Shown here piece after piece: positions 44,060-53,985 of a stretch of DNA of 64,000 bases. Under the pieces are notes generated by a model. That model was not told where the DNA came from. It was given only the letters and a program-made list of their open reading frames with translations, and did no database searches. Source of the stretch: Episyrphus balteatus. Taxonomy: Eukaryota > Arthropoda > Insecta > Diptera > Syrphidae. The position numbers were made by a program, and so were the translations under genes. Position 1 is the first letter of the stretch, and each line of letters opens with the position of its first letter. The stretch spans positions 7,791,501 to 7,855,500 of the forward strand of contig NC_079136.1 of NCBI RefSeq assembly GCF_945859705.1, written 5' to 3'.

Positions 44060-44508
44060 TACTATGTTTCCACCTTGCCTAAATCCAAGATTTAGCTAAG
44101 TAGATTTATACTACGTTTCCACCTATCCTAAATCCGAGATTTAGCTAAGTAGATTTAGAATAAATCTCGAGTTTTATTCTTAATCTCGTATTGAAATTAG
44201 GTGAAAACTTTAGATTTAGGGAAGCTGAACCCAAATTTGAGATTTAGCGAAGTAGATTTAAAATAAATCTCGAGATTTATTCTAAATCTACTTAGCTAAA
44301 TCTCGGATTTAGGCTAGGTGGAAACATAGTATTAGAATAAATCTCGTGATTTATTCTAAATCTACTTAGCTAAATCACGGATTTGGGTTCATCTACCCTA
44401 AATCCAAGATTTCCACCTACTTTCAATCCGCGATTTAGAATTAATCTCGAGATTTATTCTAAATCTACTTAGCTAAATCTCGAATTTAGGGTAGGTGGAA
44501 ACGTAGTA
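44060..44508. mobile_element. Nested foldbacks, family I, TAA TSD
   Basis: Outer ends TACTATGTTTCCACCT and AGGTGGAAACGTAGTA are flanked by TAA (44057-44059, 44509-44511). Inside, TACTACGTTTCCACCTATCC (44090) pairs with GGCTAGGTGGAAACATAGTA (about 44333), so one or more copies lie inside another. The body is built from GATTTAGCTAAGTAGATTTA and AATAAATCTCGAG units and their complements. Confidence 0.85.
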
Positions 44509-44511
44509 TAA

Positions 44512-44924
44512 AATGAGATAATTTGGCAAATTATCGCATTTTGAGTGTCAAATGAAATAATTTCCTATAAATTCGAAATTAGATGATTTGCGAGATTATC
44601 TCTTGGGCTGTAGTGAAAACAGGCGCTTTTTGATTGAACCTCCCAACAAAAATTTCAGCTTCGCACCCCCCCTCCCATACGATTTTTTCTTGTCTCGACC
44701 CAACCTACACACTCCAGCTTTTTGGCACATTACTCCTGAATCACCCTGTTTAGACAATCTCTATAGAGGGTCTAAAATAAACTTTGTTTTGTAATGAAAG
44801 TTAATACCTTTATAAAACCTATATGACAATTTTTAACTTAGTTTTTTTTTTTTTTTTTGCAATTATTTTAACGCTTTCCTTTTCCATTTTAAATAATAAC
44901 ATAATTAAAAATTATTTACCATAC
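44512..44924. other. Non-coding stretch downstream of the alternative RAP exons
   Basis: No further RAP exon is visible here. The frame at 44588-44794 has no recognised domain. Confidence 0.5.
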
Positions 44925-45437
44925 CTCTGTTGTTGTTGGTTTTACTGTTGTTGTAACGGGTAATCGTTTTTTCGACGACGTTTTTTCATCCATATAATTC
45001 AACAGACCATATTTTTCCATGACCATGACAAGCTTATACATGAGTTGAGCTTGCCTAAGTCCTTCTTTATTGGCTTCATATTTCTCACTTGTATGCTTCC
45101 ATTCAAATAGTTCTTTATCATGACCTCTTAATTCTGTATAAAAAGCCTTCAGCGTAGAACTATTTAGAGACTATAAGAAATTATTTAAATATAATTATAA
45201 TTCTTTGAGCCCCAATTAGTAATCAATCATGTGACTTACTTTTTGAGCTCTCATCCAAGCAATATTTAATTTTGCCATTCGAAATGGTCTCTCCATGGTT
45301 TTTAAGTCTTCATCTTCAACTTCTTGAGATGTCGATTGATAATTTGTCTCATAATCAATGGTATTTTTCTTCTTTCCATTTGATTGAACAATTAAAAGCG
45401 ATAGAAATATAAAACAAACATTTTTTGAAATTAACAT
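44925..45437 (-). CDS. Second RAP domain-1 exon pair (alternative first exons or truncated paralogue)
   Basis: Two exons, 45437-45240 and 45170-44925, joined by a 69-bp intron with GTAAGT and TTATAG borders. Exon 1' encodes the signal peptide MLISKNVCFIFLSLLIVQSNG, very like MLFPKIVFIVVTLLLIVQANG of RAP, then an acidic spacer and RPFRMAKLNIAWMRAQK. Exon 2' gives SLNSSTLKAFYTELRGHDKE, FEWKHTSEKYEANKEGLRQA and VMEKYGLLNYMDEK, then a Thr-rich end KPTTTE before GTATGG. Exon lengths (66 and 82 codons), intron positions and phase 0 ends match RAP exons 1-2, so exon 2' could splice to RAP exon 3 at 31439. No domain 2/3 exons lie between here and 37454. Open frames and conserved splice sites despite roughly one-third identity argue against a dead copy. 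An upstream in-frame ATG at 45476 is less likely. Confidence 0.85.
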
Positions 45438-46701
45438 TTTTATTAACACATGAACGAAACACACTTGTGATTGCAATAAATTTGTTAGCTTTGTTACCGC
45501 TTATTAAATAACTGCATATCCATCAGGGTTATGTTAAGGTCACTTGCTATCGTTCAGTTTTTAATACGAGATAAGGTTGGCCGAATTTTTTTTTATTTTT
45601 GAAGCTTGGTTTAAGATTAGTTCACAACTATTTGGAAGCTTTTATTAAAAAAAGTTTCTGTTCTGCGAAAAGAATTGTTAGGTATCTAATTTTTTTTTAT
45701 ATTTGCACTTTACACTTGCATCTCAATGATCTAGGAATTTAAAGCAGAGGTGGTTATGAATTTTTTTATTTTATTTGACAAAAAATTATTATATTCATTG
45801 ATTCCAGTCCAATTCATTGAACTTGCTATTTACAATCAGAGGGTAGTAAAAACCATTTTTTAATGCATTTGTTTTGCATTACAATGAAAAAAAAATATTT
45901 ATTGCAACTGAAAAAAAATTTAGTTAAAAAATATTTGCAATAAAAAAAATGTATTTATTGCAAATAAAAGAATTTTGTAATAAAAAAAATGTTATTGCAG
46001 CTGAAAAACATTTGCATTGAAAATAAATTTTTTTTAAATTTTGCAAATAAAAATATTATTTGCATACAAAAGAGAGTTTATTTCAAATAACAAAATGTTC
46101 TCCATTAAAAAAAAATCAAATACAATTTTGACATTACATTCGGTTCAATATTATAGTTGAAATAGATAATGTTAGGCCAAATAGTCAAAATTGTAAGAAA
46201 TTCGACATATTTTGCATTGATCTTTTTTAAAGCAGAACATTTTGTGTTTGCAAAACAATTTTTTTAATTTAAAATATTTTTATTTGCAATCAAAATTTTA
46301 TTTTCAATGTAAATATTTTTCAGTTGCAAAAACATTTTTTTTAATGGTATAACTACAACGGCCACTTTTTGCAAAAAGTGGGAAATTTACAAAAGAACAC
46401 AAATTTTTTTCTTCCTAGCACCATGTGATTTTGAAAAAACAACTACAACAATTGTTTTTGGAACTCAAAATTGAGCTTTCTGCATAGTTTTTGTTTTTTT
46501 AATTTTGGAGTCGGGAAACAGAATGAGTATTTTTCACTTCTTGACTTTTTTCAAAAAGTTCTCGTTGTGGTTATTATGTTATTGCAAAAAATAAATAAGA
46601 TTTTGTGTCATATTTTTTTCTGAGAGCTGAGTAATTAGTACCCATTTTATTCACAACGCTAGTGTCAAAATTTAATAAAAAACTATGATATAAGCAACAT
46701 T
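45438..46701. other. Upstream region of the second RAP module, with simple repeats
   Basis: Presumed promoter side of exon 1'. About 45850-46340 is made of repeated ATTTATTGCAA/TTGCAATAAA-like units in both orientations, with low-complexity A and T runs. No gene recognised. Confidence 0.55.
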
Positions 46702-47228
46702 AGGTGTGTATTTTGGTTCTCTATATAGATTTTGCACAAAAAAACGACATCGAGATTATTTGAAATCCGTCCAAATATTTGGCAGAACTTTACATATACT
46801 TTGGCAGCTGTCTGTCAAAAATTCTGCTCTTCTTTTTTTTCATGGCATCCATGATGGATACAAACATTTTTTTTACAAAAACCAAAAAAAAAGTTGTGTG
46901 GCCATATATGGCATCCATATGTTGGATGCAAAAAAAAATTTCACAAAAAACCAAAAACCATTTGTATATTCTTAGCTACATTTTAAGACCGTAACATTAA
47001 CATTAAATGCGGCGTTCTTATGTTATAAGCGTTTGAAGGTAGCCATATTGATTTTCTTTCGTTTTTTTTTAAATCAAACGTGGAAACTTTTTTATTTTTC
47101 TTTCTAATTTGTCGAAATAACTTTGGTAATTTTATATTTATATTTGTTCAACAATCTTATCAGAATTCATTTAACACTTTTATCAGAAAATTGCATTGCG
47201 TATATCTCGAAATATTAACATTTTAATG
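46702..47228. repeat. R1-family repeat and associated dispersed sequence
   Basis: Starts TAGGTGTGTATTTTGG, CTATATAGATTTTGCACAAA and ACGACATCGAGAT as in R1. It then has segments shared in inverted order with 23570-23720 (ATGGCATCCATGATGGAT) and 22830-23010 (AAGCGTTTGAAGGTAGCCAT). Confidence 0.7.
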
Positions 47229-47939
47229 GAACAATAGCCATTTTTTATTATCCCACTTTTGATCTATATAGATCATTAATTAACACGTATTACAACAACT
47301 ATTGAGATCTTGCTTTTCACCAGGATCATACGAATCGTGATTTTGCTTTTCATCAGGATCACGAATCGTGATACTGATGAAAAGCAAGATCTCATGTAGT
47401 TGTTGTAATACGTTTTAATTAATGATCTATATCAGGCATATCAAACTCAATGGTTTCTAGGGGCCAAAACAGCGAGATCTTAATTTTTATGGGCCGCAAA
47501 AAAGTAAAACTAGAATTTTTATAAAACAGTGCCTACGTTCTGTAACTCTCTCATCGAGAAATTTCTCGCATGAAACACGCAAATCGGAACAAAAATAATG
47601 TGAATCGACACAAAAATCATTTTCTCACATTCGTTTGTTTCTATAAACAAAATTTTCTCGCCTTGAAACATTTCTGAATCAAAATGCTTGACAGACTGGA
47701 AAAATGTGAATAAAACTGTGTCTGTAAGAAAATTATCGAGATAATTTCTCGATTGAACTGCCAAAATTACTCACAAGCAAAAAGGATGCGAGAAAGTAAG
47801 ATATTTGAAAAAATTTGATAATCTTGCATTAAATAAGAGATGTTACTTCTGAAATAGTGTTCACCGTAATTTATTTTTGTATCACTTAAATTTTTAAAAT
47901 AAAAAAAAAGAATATTAAAGAAAAAAAAAAAGAAAAAAT

Positions 47940-48015
47940 TACATGCCCTAACTGCGACTTGAACTCGGTACCCTCCACTCGCTGACCGACTGCTCTACCT
48001 TCGGACTACCGAGCC
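47940..48015 (-). other. tRNA-like stretch (pseudo-tRNA or SINE head)
   Basis: On the minus strand the sequence has a box-A-like TAGTCCGAAGGTAGAGCAG (compare TAGCTCAGTTGGTAGAGCA) and, about 30 bases on, a box-B-like GAGTTCAAGTC. The anticodon stem pairs poorly and the acceptor stem is not convincing, so it is probably not a functional tRNA. Confidence 0.35.
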
Positions 48016-48027
48016 TTGGGATACTTA

Positions 48028-48237
48028 GTGCCAGTTGTACAAACGGGGATCAGCTTTGGTTCAGGAATTTATACCACTGATTTCGGCGGATTAGATGCGG
48101 GTGAACTTCGGTTCAAGCATGAATGTGGCTATTTCGACACATATGAACCTTGAACCAGTGCTAAACTTCATCCTTGCTACCGATTTCAGAAGATAAAAGT
48201 TGCTAATCCACGGCTTAAATATTTGTACAACTGGCCC
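48028..48237. mobile_element. 210-bp TIR element, family G, second copy, TTA TSD
   Basis: Ends GTGCCAGTTGTACAAACGGG and TTTGTACAACTGGCCC, with TTA at 48025-48027 and 48238-48240. It is inverted relative to 43575-43784 and of equal length. It is nested inside the hAT element. Confidence 0.88.
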
Positions 48238-49523
48238 TTAAGGCTTAACTACATACACCACTTTTTGAAAAAGTACAAAAGTGAAAATATTTTTTTTCTG
48301 GCTAGCGCATTTTTTTTGTGAAAAAGAGTATAAAAAATGGTTTTTTAGACTAAAACATAAGCTTCTTGCATCAATTGTTTTAATTTTCCAGCCCGAAAAA
48401 TGATACACAAATTTGTTTGAAAATTTTCCCTTTTGTACTTTTTCACTTTTTGAGCCCATGTAGTTAAGCCTTTATTGTAAAACTATGTGTATATGACGTT
48501 TGATGGCCAAAGGTACAAATATTTTCCTTTTTTTTGACAGTTTCCAATAATTCCAATGGAATAAAAAATTTGCAGGGGTGCTTCTCACATCGAGATTCAG
48601 ACACAGGTTATTTTTCCAAATAGTGAAACGTATGGAATTTTTGTTTCAAAATTTTTCGATGCGAGAAGTTCTCGACTAAGTTACAGAACAGATGTATAAA
48701 AATAATAAGAATTGTAACATTAATGTTTACTTCCTGATACCTACAATCTCTTATTTACTTCTAATTTTTTTACCAGACCAAGGTGTAAGTTAGGCTGGAT
48801 CTTATTTCTCTTAATAATAAAAAATATTTGCTTGCATCAGAAGGTTGTGTGAAATTCGCAAGCGATTTTAAATGGTGGTTTCAAATTGTCCCAAATTTGA
48901 CTGAAAAAGATTTTTGAAATTCGGTCATATCCACTTCATAGAAATTTGGAACTTAGGCTTCGGAGTCACACTAAAACTCAAATGCCTTTATTTCCATATC
49001 ATTCGACAATTATTCTATTTTTATGAAAAAAAAAAAAAAACAAAGAATGCCATCCTAGTTCATTCATGATTTAACCTACCGTTGGGTTAAATCAGAACAT
49101 TCGCTTCCTAATTCACGAGATCTTATAGGTAAATTAGTAATTTTGTTTTCGAGTACATTCCATATTTATTTGTTCATTGAAAAAGAGGTGAATGTGCGTT
49201 GAACAGAAAATATAAATTATAACCTCAAGCCTGGTACGCAAATCGAGATATATTTTAGCATATTTGTAATTTTAATTGTTCAAAACTTTAGATCCGATAC
49301 CAACTGTCGAAAAAATTAAGCCGAGATAAAACTTATCTGAGCATCATATTGATAATTTCTATGGGACCTAAAATTTGCCTCGGATCTGTGTACCAGGCTT
49401 TAAGCTCAAAATTATCAAAAATGTCGAGGGCCGCAAAGTTACTCGTTGTGGGCCGCATGCGGCCCGTGGCCGCAAGTTTGACATGCATGATCTATATGGA
49501 TCAAGTGGGATAATAAAAAACGG

Positions 49524-50801
49524 CTAGTGTCAAACAAATTTTCGCAAATTTTTTTTATGAGAGCGTTATTTTGTTATTCGTTTAAGAAGCATTTTAGGTA
49601 ATGACCTATAAATAGGTGAATAGGTCTAATAGGCCAAAAATTCTGGCCATAAAAAAATCACAAAAAACCGTGAAACACCATCACGATCATAAAAATCATA
49701 CATGACAACAAACATCCTCGATGTGCACCTATCCTTAAAAAAAACATCCGAAAAAAATAAATTTCTCCCAAAAAAACCCTTCATCATCACCCTATCACAC
49801 ATCTTCATCTACTCCCCACCAGATGGAAAACCGTACAAAAATTACATTAACCAGAATTTTCTAGCAGTTTTATATATAATTTCATCTATCTACCGCATAG
49901 TGATGCTGCATTCTACTTGGTCTCCCAAATATGCATCCGGGTAAAAAAATACATGATGGCGAACCTGACTCGAGTAAAAAAATGACGGACACGAAGTCGC
50001 TGTAATAAGAAATTTTTAAATAATATATTACGGTTTAATTTAATCGGTAATTTGTTAAAAATACAAGAAAATTATTCAATTAAACTTTCTAAATTCGTTG
50101 ATTATATTTTCAATTCGATACGACATCGGCAAATATCTAAAAATTGAAATTGAAAATTTTTTCGAAATTTTTTTCCCTTACATTTTTTTTCCTTCTATCA
50201 TATTCTTCTTCTCTCGTAAGCTGTCTATTATAAGTTTATGTGAATGTGTGTTTCTTGTAAAAATTGAAATGAAATGAAAAAAAAAAAAGAAGTGCTCCTC
50301 CTCATCATCGTTTTTTTTTTTCGTTTCGTTCGTTGACGAGAGTTCATTAGAAAAAAAAAGTTAACAGAAAAAAAAATCGAATCGAGAGAAGATTAATTTT
50401 TTTTTTAGAAAAATAAAATTTGGAAACCATTTTTGTATTATTTTTTTTTATATTCTCCGCGACCCACAAAGAGAAATGAACAAGGGAAAATAAAATATTG
50501 AATAATCACAATGTGTGTATAAATTTCCCAAAGTTCACTTCTCCTTGTTCTAAGCAACCAACCATTATTTTGTGTCTATTTTTTTCTAGGTTTTTCTTTG
50601 TAAATTAAGAAAAATAAAAATATTAATTAAATCTGTTTTTTTTTTCTTTTTGATTGAAACTTAAAAAAGAATTGAAAATTTCTGAAAAAAAAAATAAGAA
50701 TCATAAAAAAATAGTGAGAAAAAAAAGTGAAATAGAATTATAGAAAAAAGCAAGCAAGAGAAAAAGAGAGAAAGATATATTATATCAAGAAAGAAAAAAA
50801 A
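49524..50801 (+). other. Promoter and 5' leader region of the low-complexity gene
   Basis: Non-coding. From about 50140 it is strongly strand-biased, with T-runs changing to long A/G-rich runs up to the ATG at 50802, as expected of a long purine-rich 5' UTR. No TATA box could be assigned. Confidence 0.45.
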
Positions 50802-52436
50802 ATGAATAATGAATCTGATAAAAAAACCGATTTAAATGTGTGTAGTGGTGTTAGTAGTAGTAATTCAACAACAACTAATACATCTATCCCTGTCATTGGT
50901 AGTGATAATTCTTCACCAATACTATCAACATCAGCAGTTCCACCAACAACAACAACAAAAGCAGCAGCATTAACTGCGCCAACAACGGTGACGACGACGG
51001 TGACAAAGTCAAACAAAAAATCGCAACCATCATCATCATTATTGTCATCCTCTTCTTCAACGTTGTCGTTGTTATCGAAAAAAAAGAACAACAACAACAA
51101 TACTACAATTGAAAGAATGACCAAAAAATCGTGCAAAAATTCAATGGTAGGTGGCGCAGCAGCAGCAGCGACTGCTAGCACATCAACTGCAATTAACAGT
51201 AATAATAATAATAATCAACAAAACAATAATAAAAATTTCAACAAAAATAATTTGAAAAATCAAAAAAATAGTGATAGTACTAACACTACTACTATAATAC
51301 CAGCAATGGCGGCTTTGGCTACAGCAACGGCAACTACAACATGCACTACTACAGCCACACCGCTAGGAACATTAAGCGGTTGTATTGGTAGTAGTGGTAA
51401 TAATAATAATAATAGTAGTAGTGGTGGAATAGTAAGTATGATTGGAGGTGGTAATAATGGTGGTTTATTAAGTAGTGGTAGTAGTAATATAAATAAAAGT
51501 AGTAGTGGTAATGCAAATGCAAATAATGGCAAAAATGTGTCCAACACAAATACCACCAACAACTACAAATTGGCGACGACGATGGCGATTACATCGTCGC
51601 CATCGTCATCTTCTACCTTAACTATAATGGCTGCCGTGGCTGGCAATGATCCTGCTGCTGCAACAACATCAGCATTATCGTCGTCCTCTTCCTCCCCCAC
51701 AATACCAATACCATTATCTCCATTATCAACTTTAACAACAACAACAACATCACCTGCTTCTTCATCGTCTTTGTCGGGCGGATCAGGATCGATTCTTTCT
51801 TCGTCCTCCTCTTCAACGAAAACTAATAATAATTTAGTAGTAAGTAGTAAGAAATCAACTACTAATCGACAACAGCAGCAGCAAAAACAACAACAACACC
51901 ATCAGCATCAGCAGTCTGACCAACCGCCACCACCACCTTTACCTAAACAACAACACCAACAAACTAGTACAGATATTTGTGGTGGTTGTGTTAGTATTGG
52001 TGTTGGTGGCGATGATGTTGAAAATGCAGTAGCCGCAACAAAATCTGCTGGTGGAAATGATCAATGCAATGCATCATTATTATCATCATCATTACCAGTA
52101 CCAGCATTAGTTTCAGCTGCAACAACAACATCTTTGTCTTCTTCGGTTGCATCTTCTTCTGCTACTACAACTGTTGTACTCACTCAACAACAACAAACAT
52201 CAACTTCAACATCATCATCAATTCAACAACAACAACCACAAAATTCATCATGTTCAGCATCATCATCAATATCATCGAATTCTTCATTATCATCGTCTTC
52301 AGTTGGAATTGTTAATGCAATATCAACAGCATTACAAAATATTATCACAAGTGATAATTCAGATACGGATACTGAAGTATTTCCACCACCAAGAGTTACT
52401 GATTTATCTGAATCTGATGAGGAGTCTGTGTCAGAG
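50802..52436 (+). CDS. First coding exon of an unidentified Ser/Thr/Asn/Gln-rich protein
   Basis: 545 codons from ATG 50802 (MNNESDKKTDLNVCSG), ending in phase 0 at a strong donor (TCAGAG before GTAAGA); without splicing, a stop follows within six codons. The protein is almost entirely low complexity: poly-Ser, poly-Thr, poly-Asn, poly-Gln (RQQQQQKQQQHHQHQQ), poly-Ala and a PPPPPLP stretch. Two Lys-rich patches (KSNKKSQ, SKKKNNNN) could act in nuclear import. Only the last 40 residues look ordered: VGIVNAISTALQNIITSDNS, then an acidic end TEVFPPPRVTDLSESDEESV. Such N-termini are common in fly nuclear regulators, but no family can be named. The reverse-strand frames here are shadows of codon repeats. 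Later exons are not recognised within the window. Confidence 0.75.
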
Positions 52437-52864
52437 GTAAGATTATATACATAACATTTTATGTTTTAAATTAATTTTTTTTTGAATTATTTCCAGGAAA
52501 TTAGGTATTTGTATAGGTTTTAGGTATATCTCTACTCATCTTCTGAGTCATTTTTTTGAGTTTTGTTTTTTTTTTCGAGTTCTTTCTTTTTTGTTTAAAA
52601 AATTTTTTTTTTGTTCAGCAGTGGTAGAGGTAAGAAGAAGTTTAGGTTATGCATTCAGGTTGAAAAAAAGATTTCCTTGGAATGTTACCCCGTTTGTATC
52701 TATGTCCGATTTAAAGATCGAATTGAATCTGAATCGAAATTTCGATCCAGGTATACGGATAAACGAGATCGAGGAATCGAATTGAAATATAATCGAAAAC
52801 ACAATTATTCTTTTTAAAATATAGACAGTAAAATAGAAAAATCTAACAAAAAACTAGATACAAT

Positions 52865-53007
52865 AGCTGTGTTTTTTATTTTCCTCGTGATCCGGATCAG
52901 ATCATTCTTTTTATTAGCTTTACAACAAAAGCAGGATTTCGTTTTGTTATTGTTACGCAAATAAATCAATTATCTGATCTGGATCACGAAGAAAATAAAA
53001 CACAGCT
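52865..53007. repeat. 143-bp foldback element in tandem unit 1
   Basis: Ends AGCTGTGTTTTTTATTTTCC and AAAATAAAACACAGCT, inner CTCGTGATCCGGATCAGATC and its near complement. Same family as 1811-1958. Confidence 0.85.
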
Positions 53008-53525
53008 AATAATACATACTTGCAAAAAATGAGTTTGCAAATAAGAAGACAATTTCCACCAGAACTGATATCTCCAGTCTTCAATTCGTTAGGTATATTA
53101 TGCATGTTTTCGATTCGATTCATCTCCCCGAGTCGGATCGGATCGACAAATACGGATTCAATTCGATCCAGGTATATATAGACCTAAATCCTGATTCAAT
53201 TCTGATTCAAATCCCCTTATAACCAGGGTATGAGTAATTTTTTCGAGTTCTTTCTTTTTTGTTTTTATTTTTTTTTTGTTCAGCAGTGGTAGAGGTAAGA
53301 AGAAGCTTAGGTTATGCATTCAGGTTGAAACAAAGATTTCCTTGGAATGTTAACCCGTTTGTATGTCCGATTTAAAGATCGAATTGAATCTGAATCGAAA
53401 TTTCGATCCAGGTATATGGATAAACAAGATCGAGGAATCGAATCGAAATATAATCGAAAACACAATTTTTCTTTTTAAAATATAGACAGTAAAATAGAAA
53501 AATCTAACAAAAAACTAGATACAAT

Positions 53526-53666
53526 AGCTGTGTTTTATTTTCCTCGTGATCCGGATCAGATCATTCTTTTTATTAGCTTTGCAACAAAAGCAGGATTTCG
53601 TTTTGTTATTGTTACGCAAGTAAATCAATTATCTGATCTGGATCACGAGGAAAATTAAACACAGCT
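53526..53666. repeat. 141-bp foldback element in tandem unit 2
   Basis: Equivalent of 52865-53007, with a handful of differences. It was duplicated together with its unit rather than inserted twice. Confidence 0.85.
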
Positions 53667-53985
53667 AATAATACATACTTGCAAACAATGAGTTTGCAAA
53701 TAAGAAGACAATTTCCACAAGAACTGATATCTCCAGTCTTCAATTCGTTAGGTATATTATGCATGTTTTCGATTCGATTCATCTCCCCGAGTCAGATCGG
53801 ATCGACAAATACGGATTCAATTCGATCCAGGTATATATAGACCTAAATCCTGATTCAATTCTGATTCAAAGGGTATGAGTAATTTTTTCGAGTTCTTTCC
53901 TTTTTGTTTTTATTTTTTTTTGTTCAGCAGTGGTAGAGGTAAGAAGAAGTTAAGGTTATGCATTCAGCTTGATAGAAAGATTGCC

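Larger units (their letters stand above)
47433..49489. mobile_element. 2057-bp non-autonomous hAT element, 8-bp TSD
   Basis: Ends CAGGCATATCAAACTC and GCAAGTTTGACATGCATG. The subterminal GGGGCC and GGGCCGC runs on the left and GGGCCGCATGCGGCCC on the right are typical of hAT ends. A perfect 8-bp TSD, ATCTATAT, is at 47425-47432 and 49490-49497. No transposase frame was found inside. It carries a family G element (48028-48237) and a family H relative (about 49226-49399). Confidence 0.9.
47229..49523. mobile_element. Family C palindromic element split by a hAT element
   Basis: Left part from TAGCCATTTTTTATTATCCC (about 47227) to ATCTATAT (47432), with the same AAGCAAGATC and ATCACGAATCGTGAT units as 22405-22642. 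Its right end (ATGGATCAAGTGGGATAATA, then AAAAAACGGCT) resumes at 49498. Confidence 0.82.
52549..53985. repeat. Tandem duplication, about 650-bp unit, two copies plus part of a third
   Basis: The marker GTTCAGCAGTGGTAGAGGTA starts at 52613, 53278 and 53922, so units are 665 and 644 bp. The first two units carry matching blocks including GATCGAATTGAATCTGAATC and a palindromic element each. Copy 3 stops matching after about 53985. It lies in the intron of the low-complexity gene. Confidence 0.88.

Noticed and set aside
45850..46340. Possible structured RNA or satellite from repeated TTGCAATAAA-like units
   Set aside because: Units are irregular and embedded in A/T runs; most simply low-complexity sequence.
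47940..48015. Functional tRNA gene
   Set aside because: Box A and box B resemblance only; anticodon and acceptor stems do not pair properly.
50780..51816. Reverse-strand frames of 64-133 codons rich in Leu and Val
   Set aside because: They are antisense shadows of the Ser/Thr/Asn codon runs of the 50802-52436 exon.
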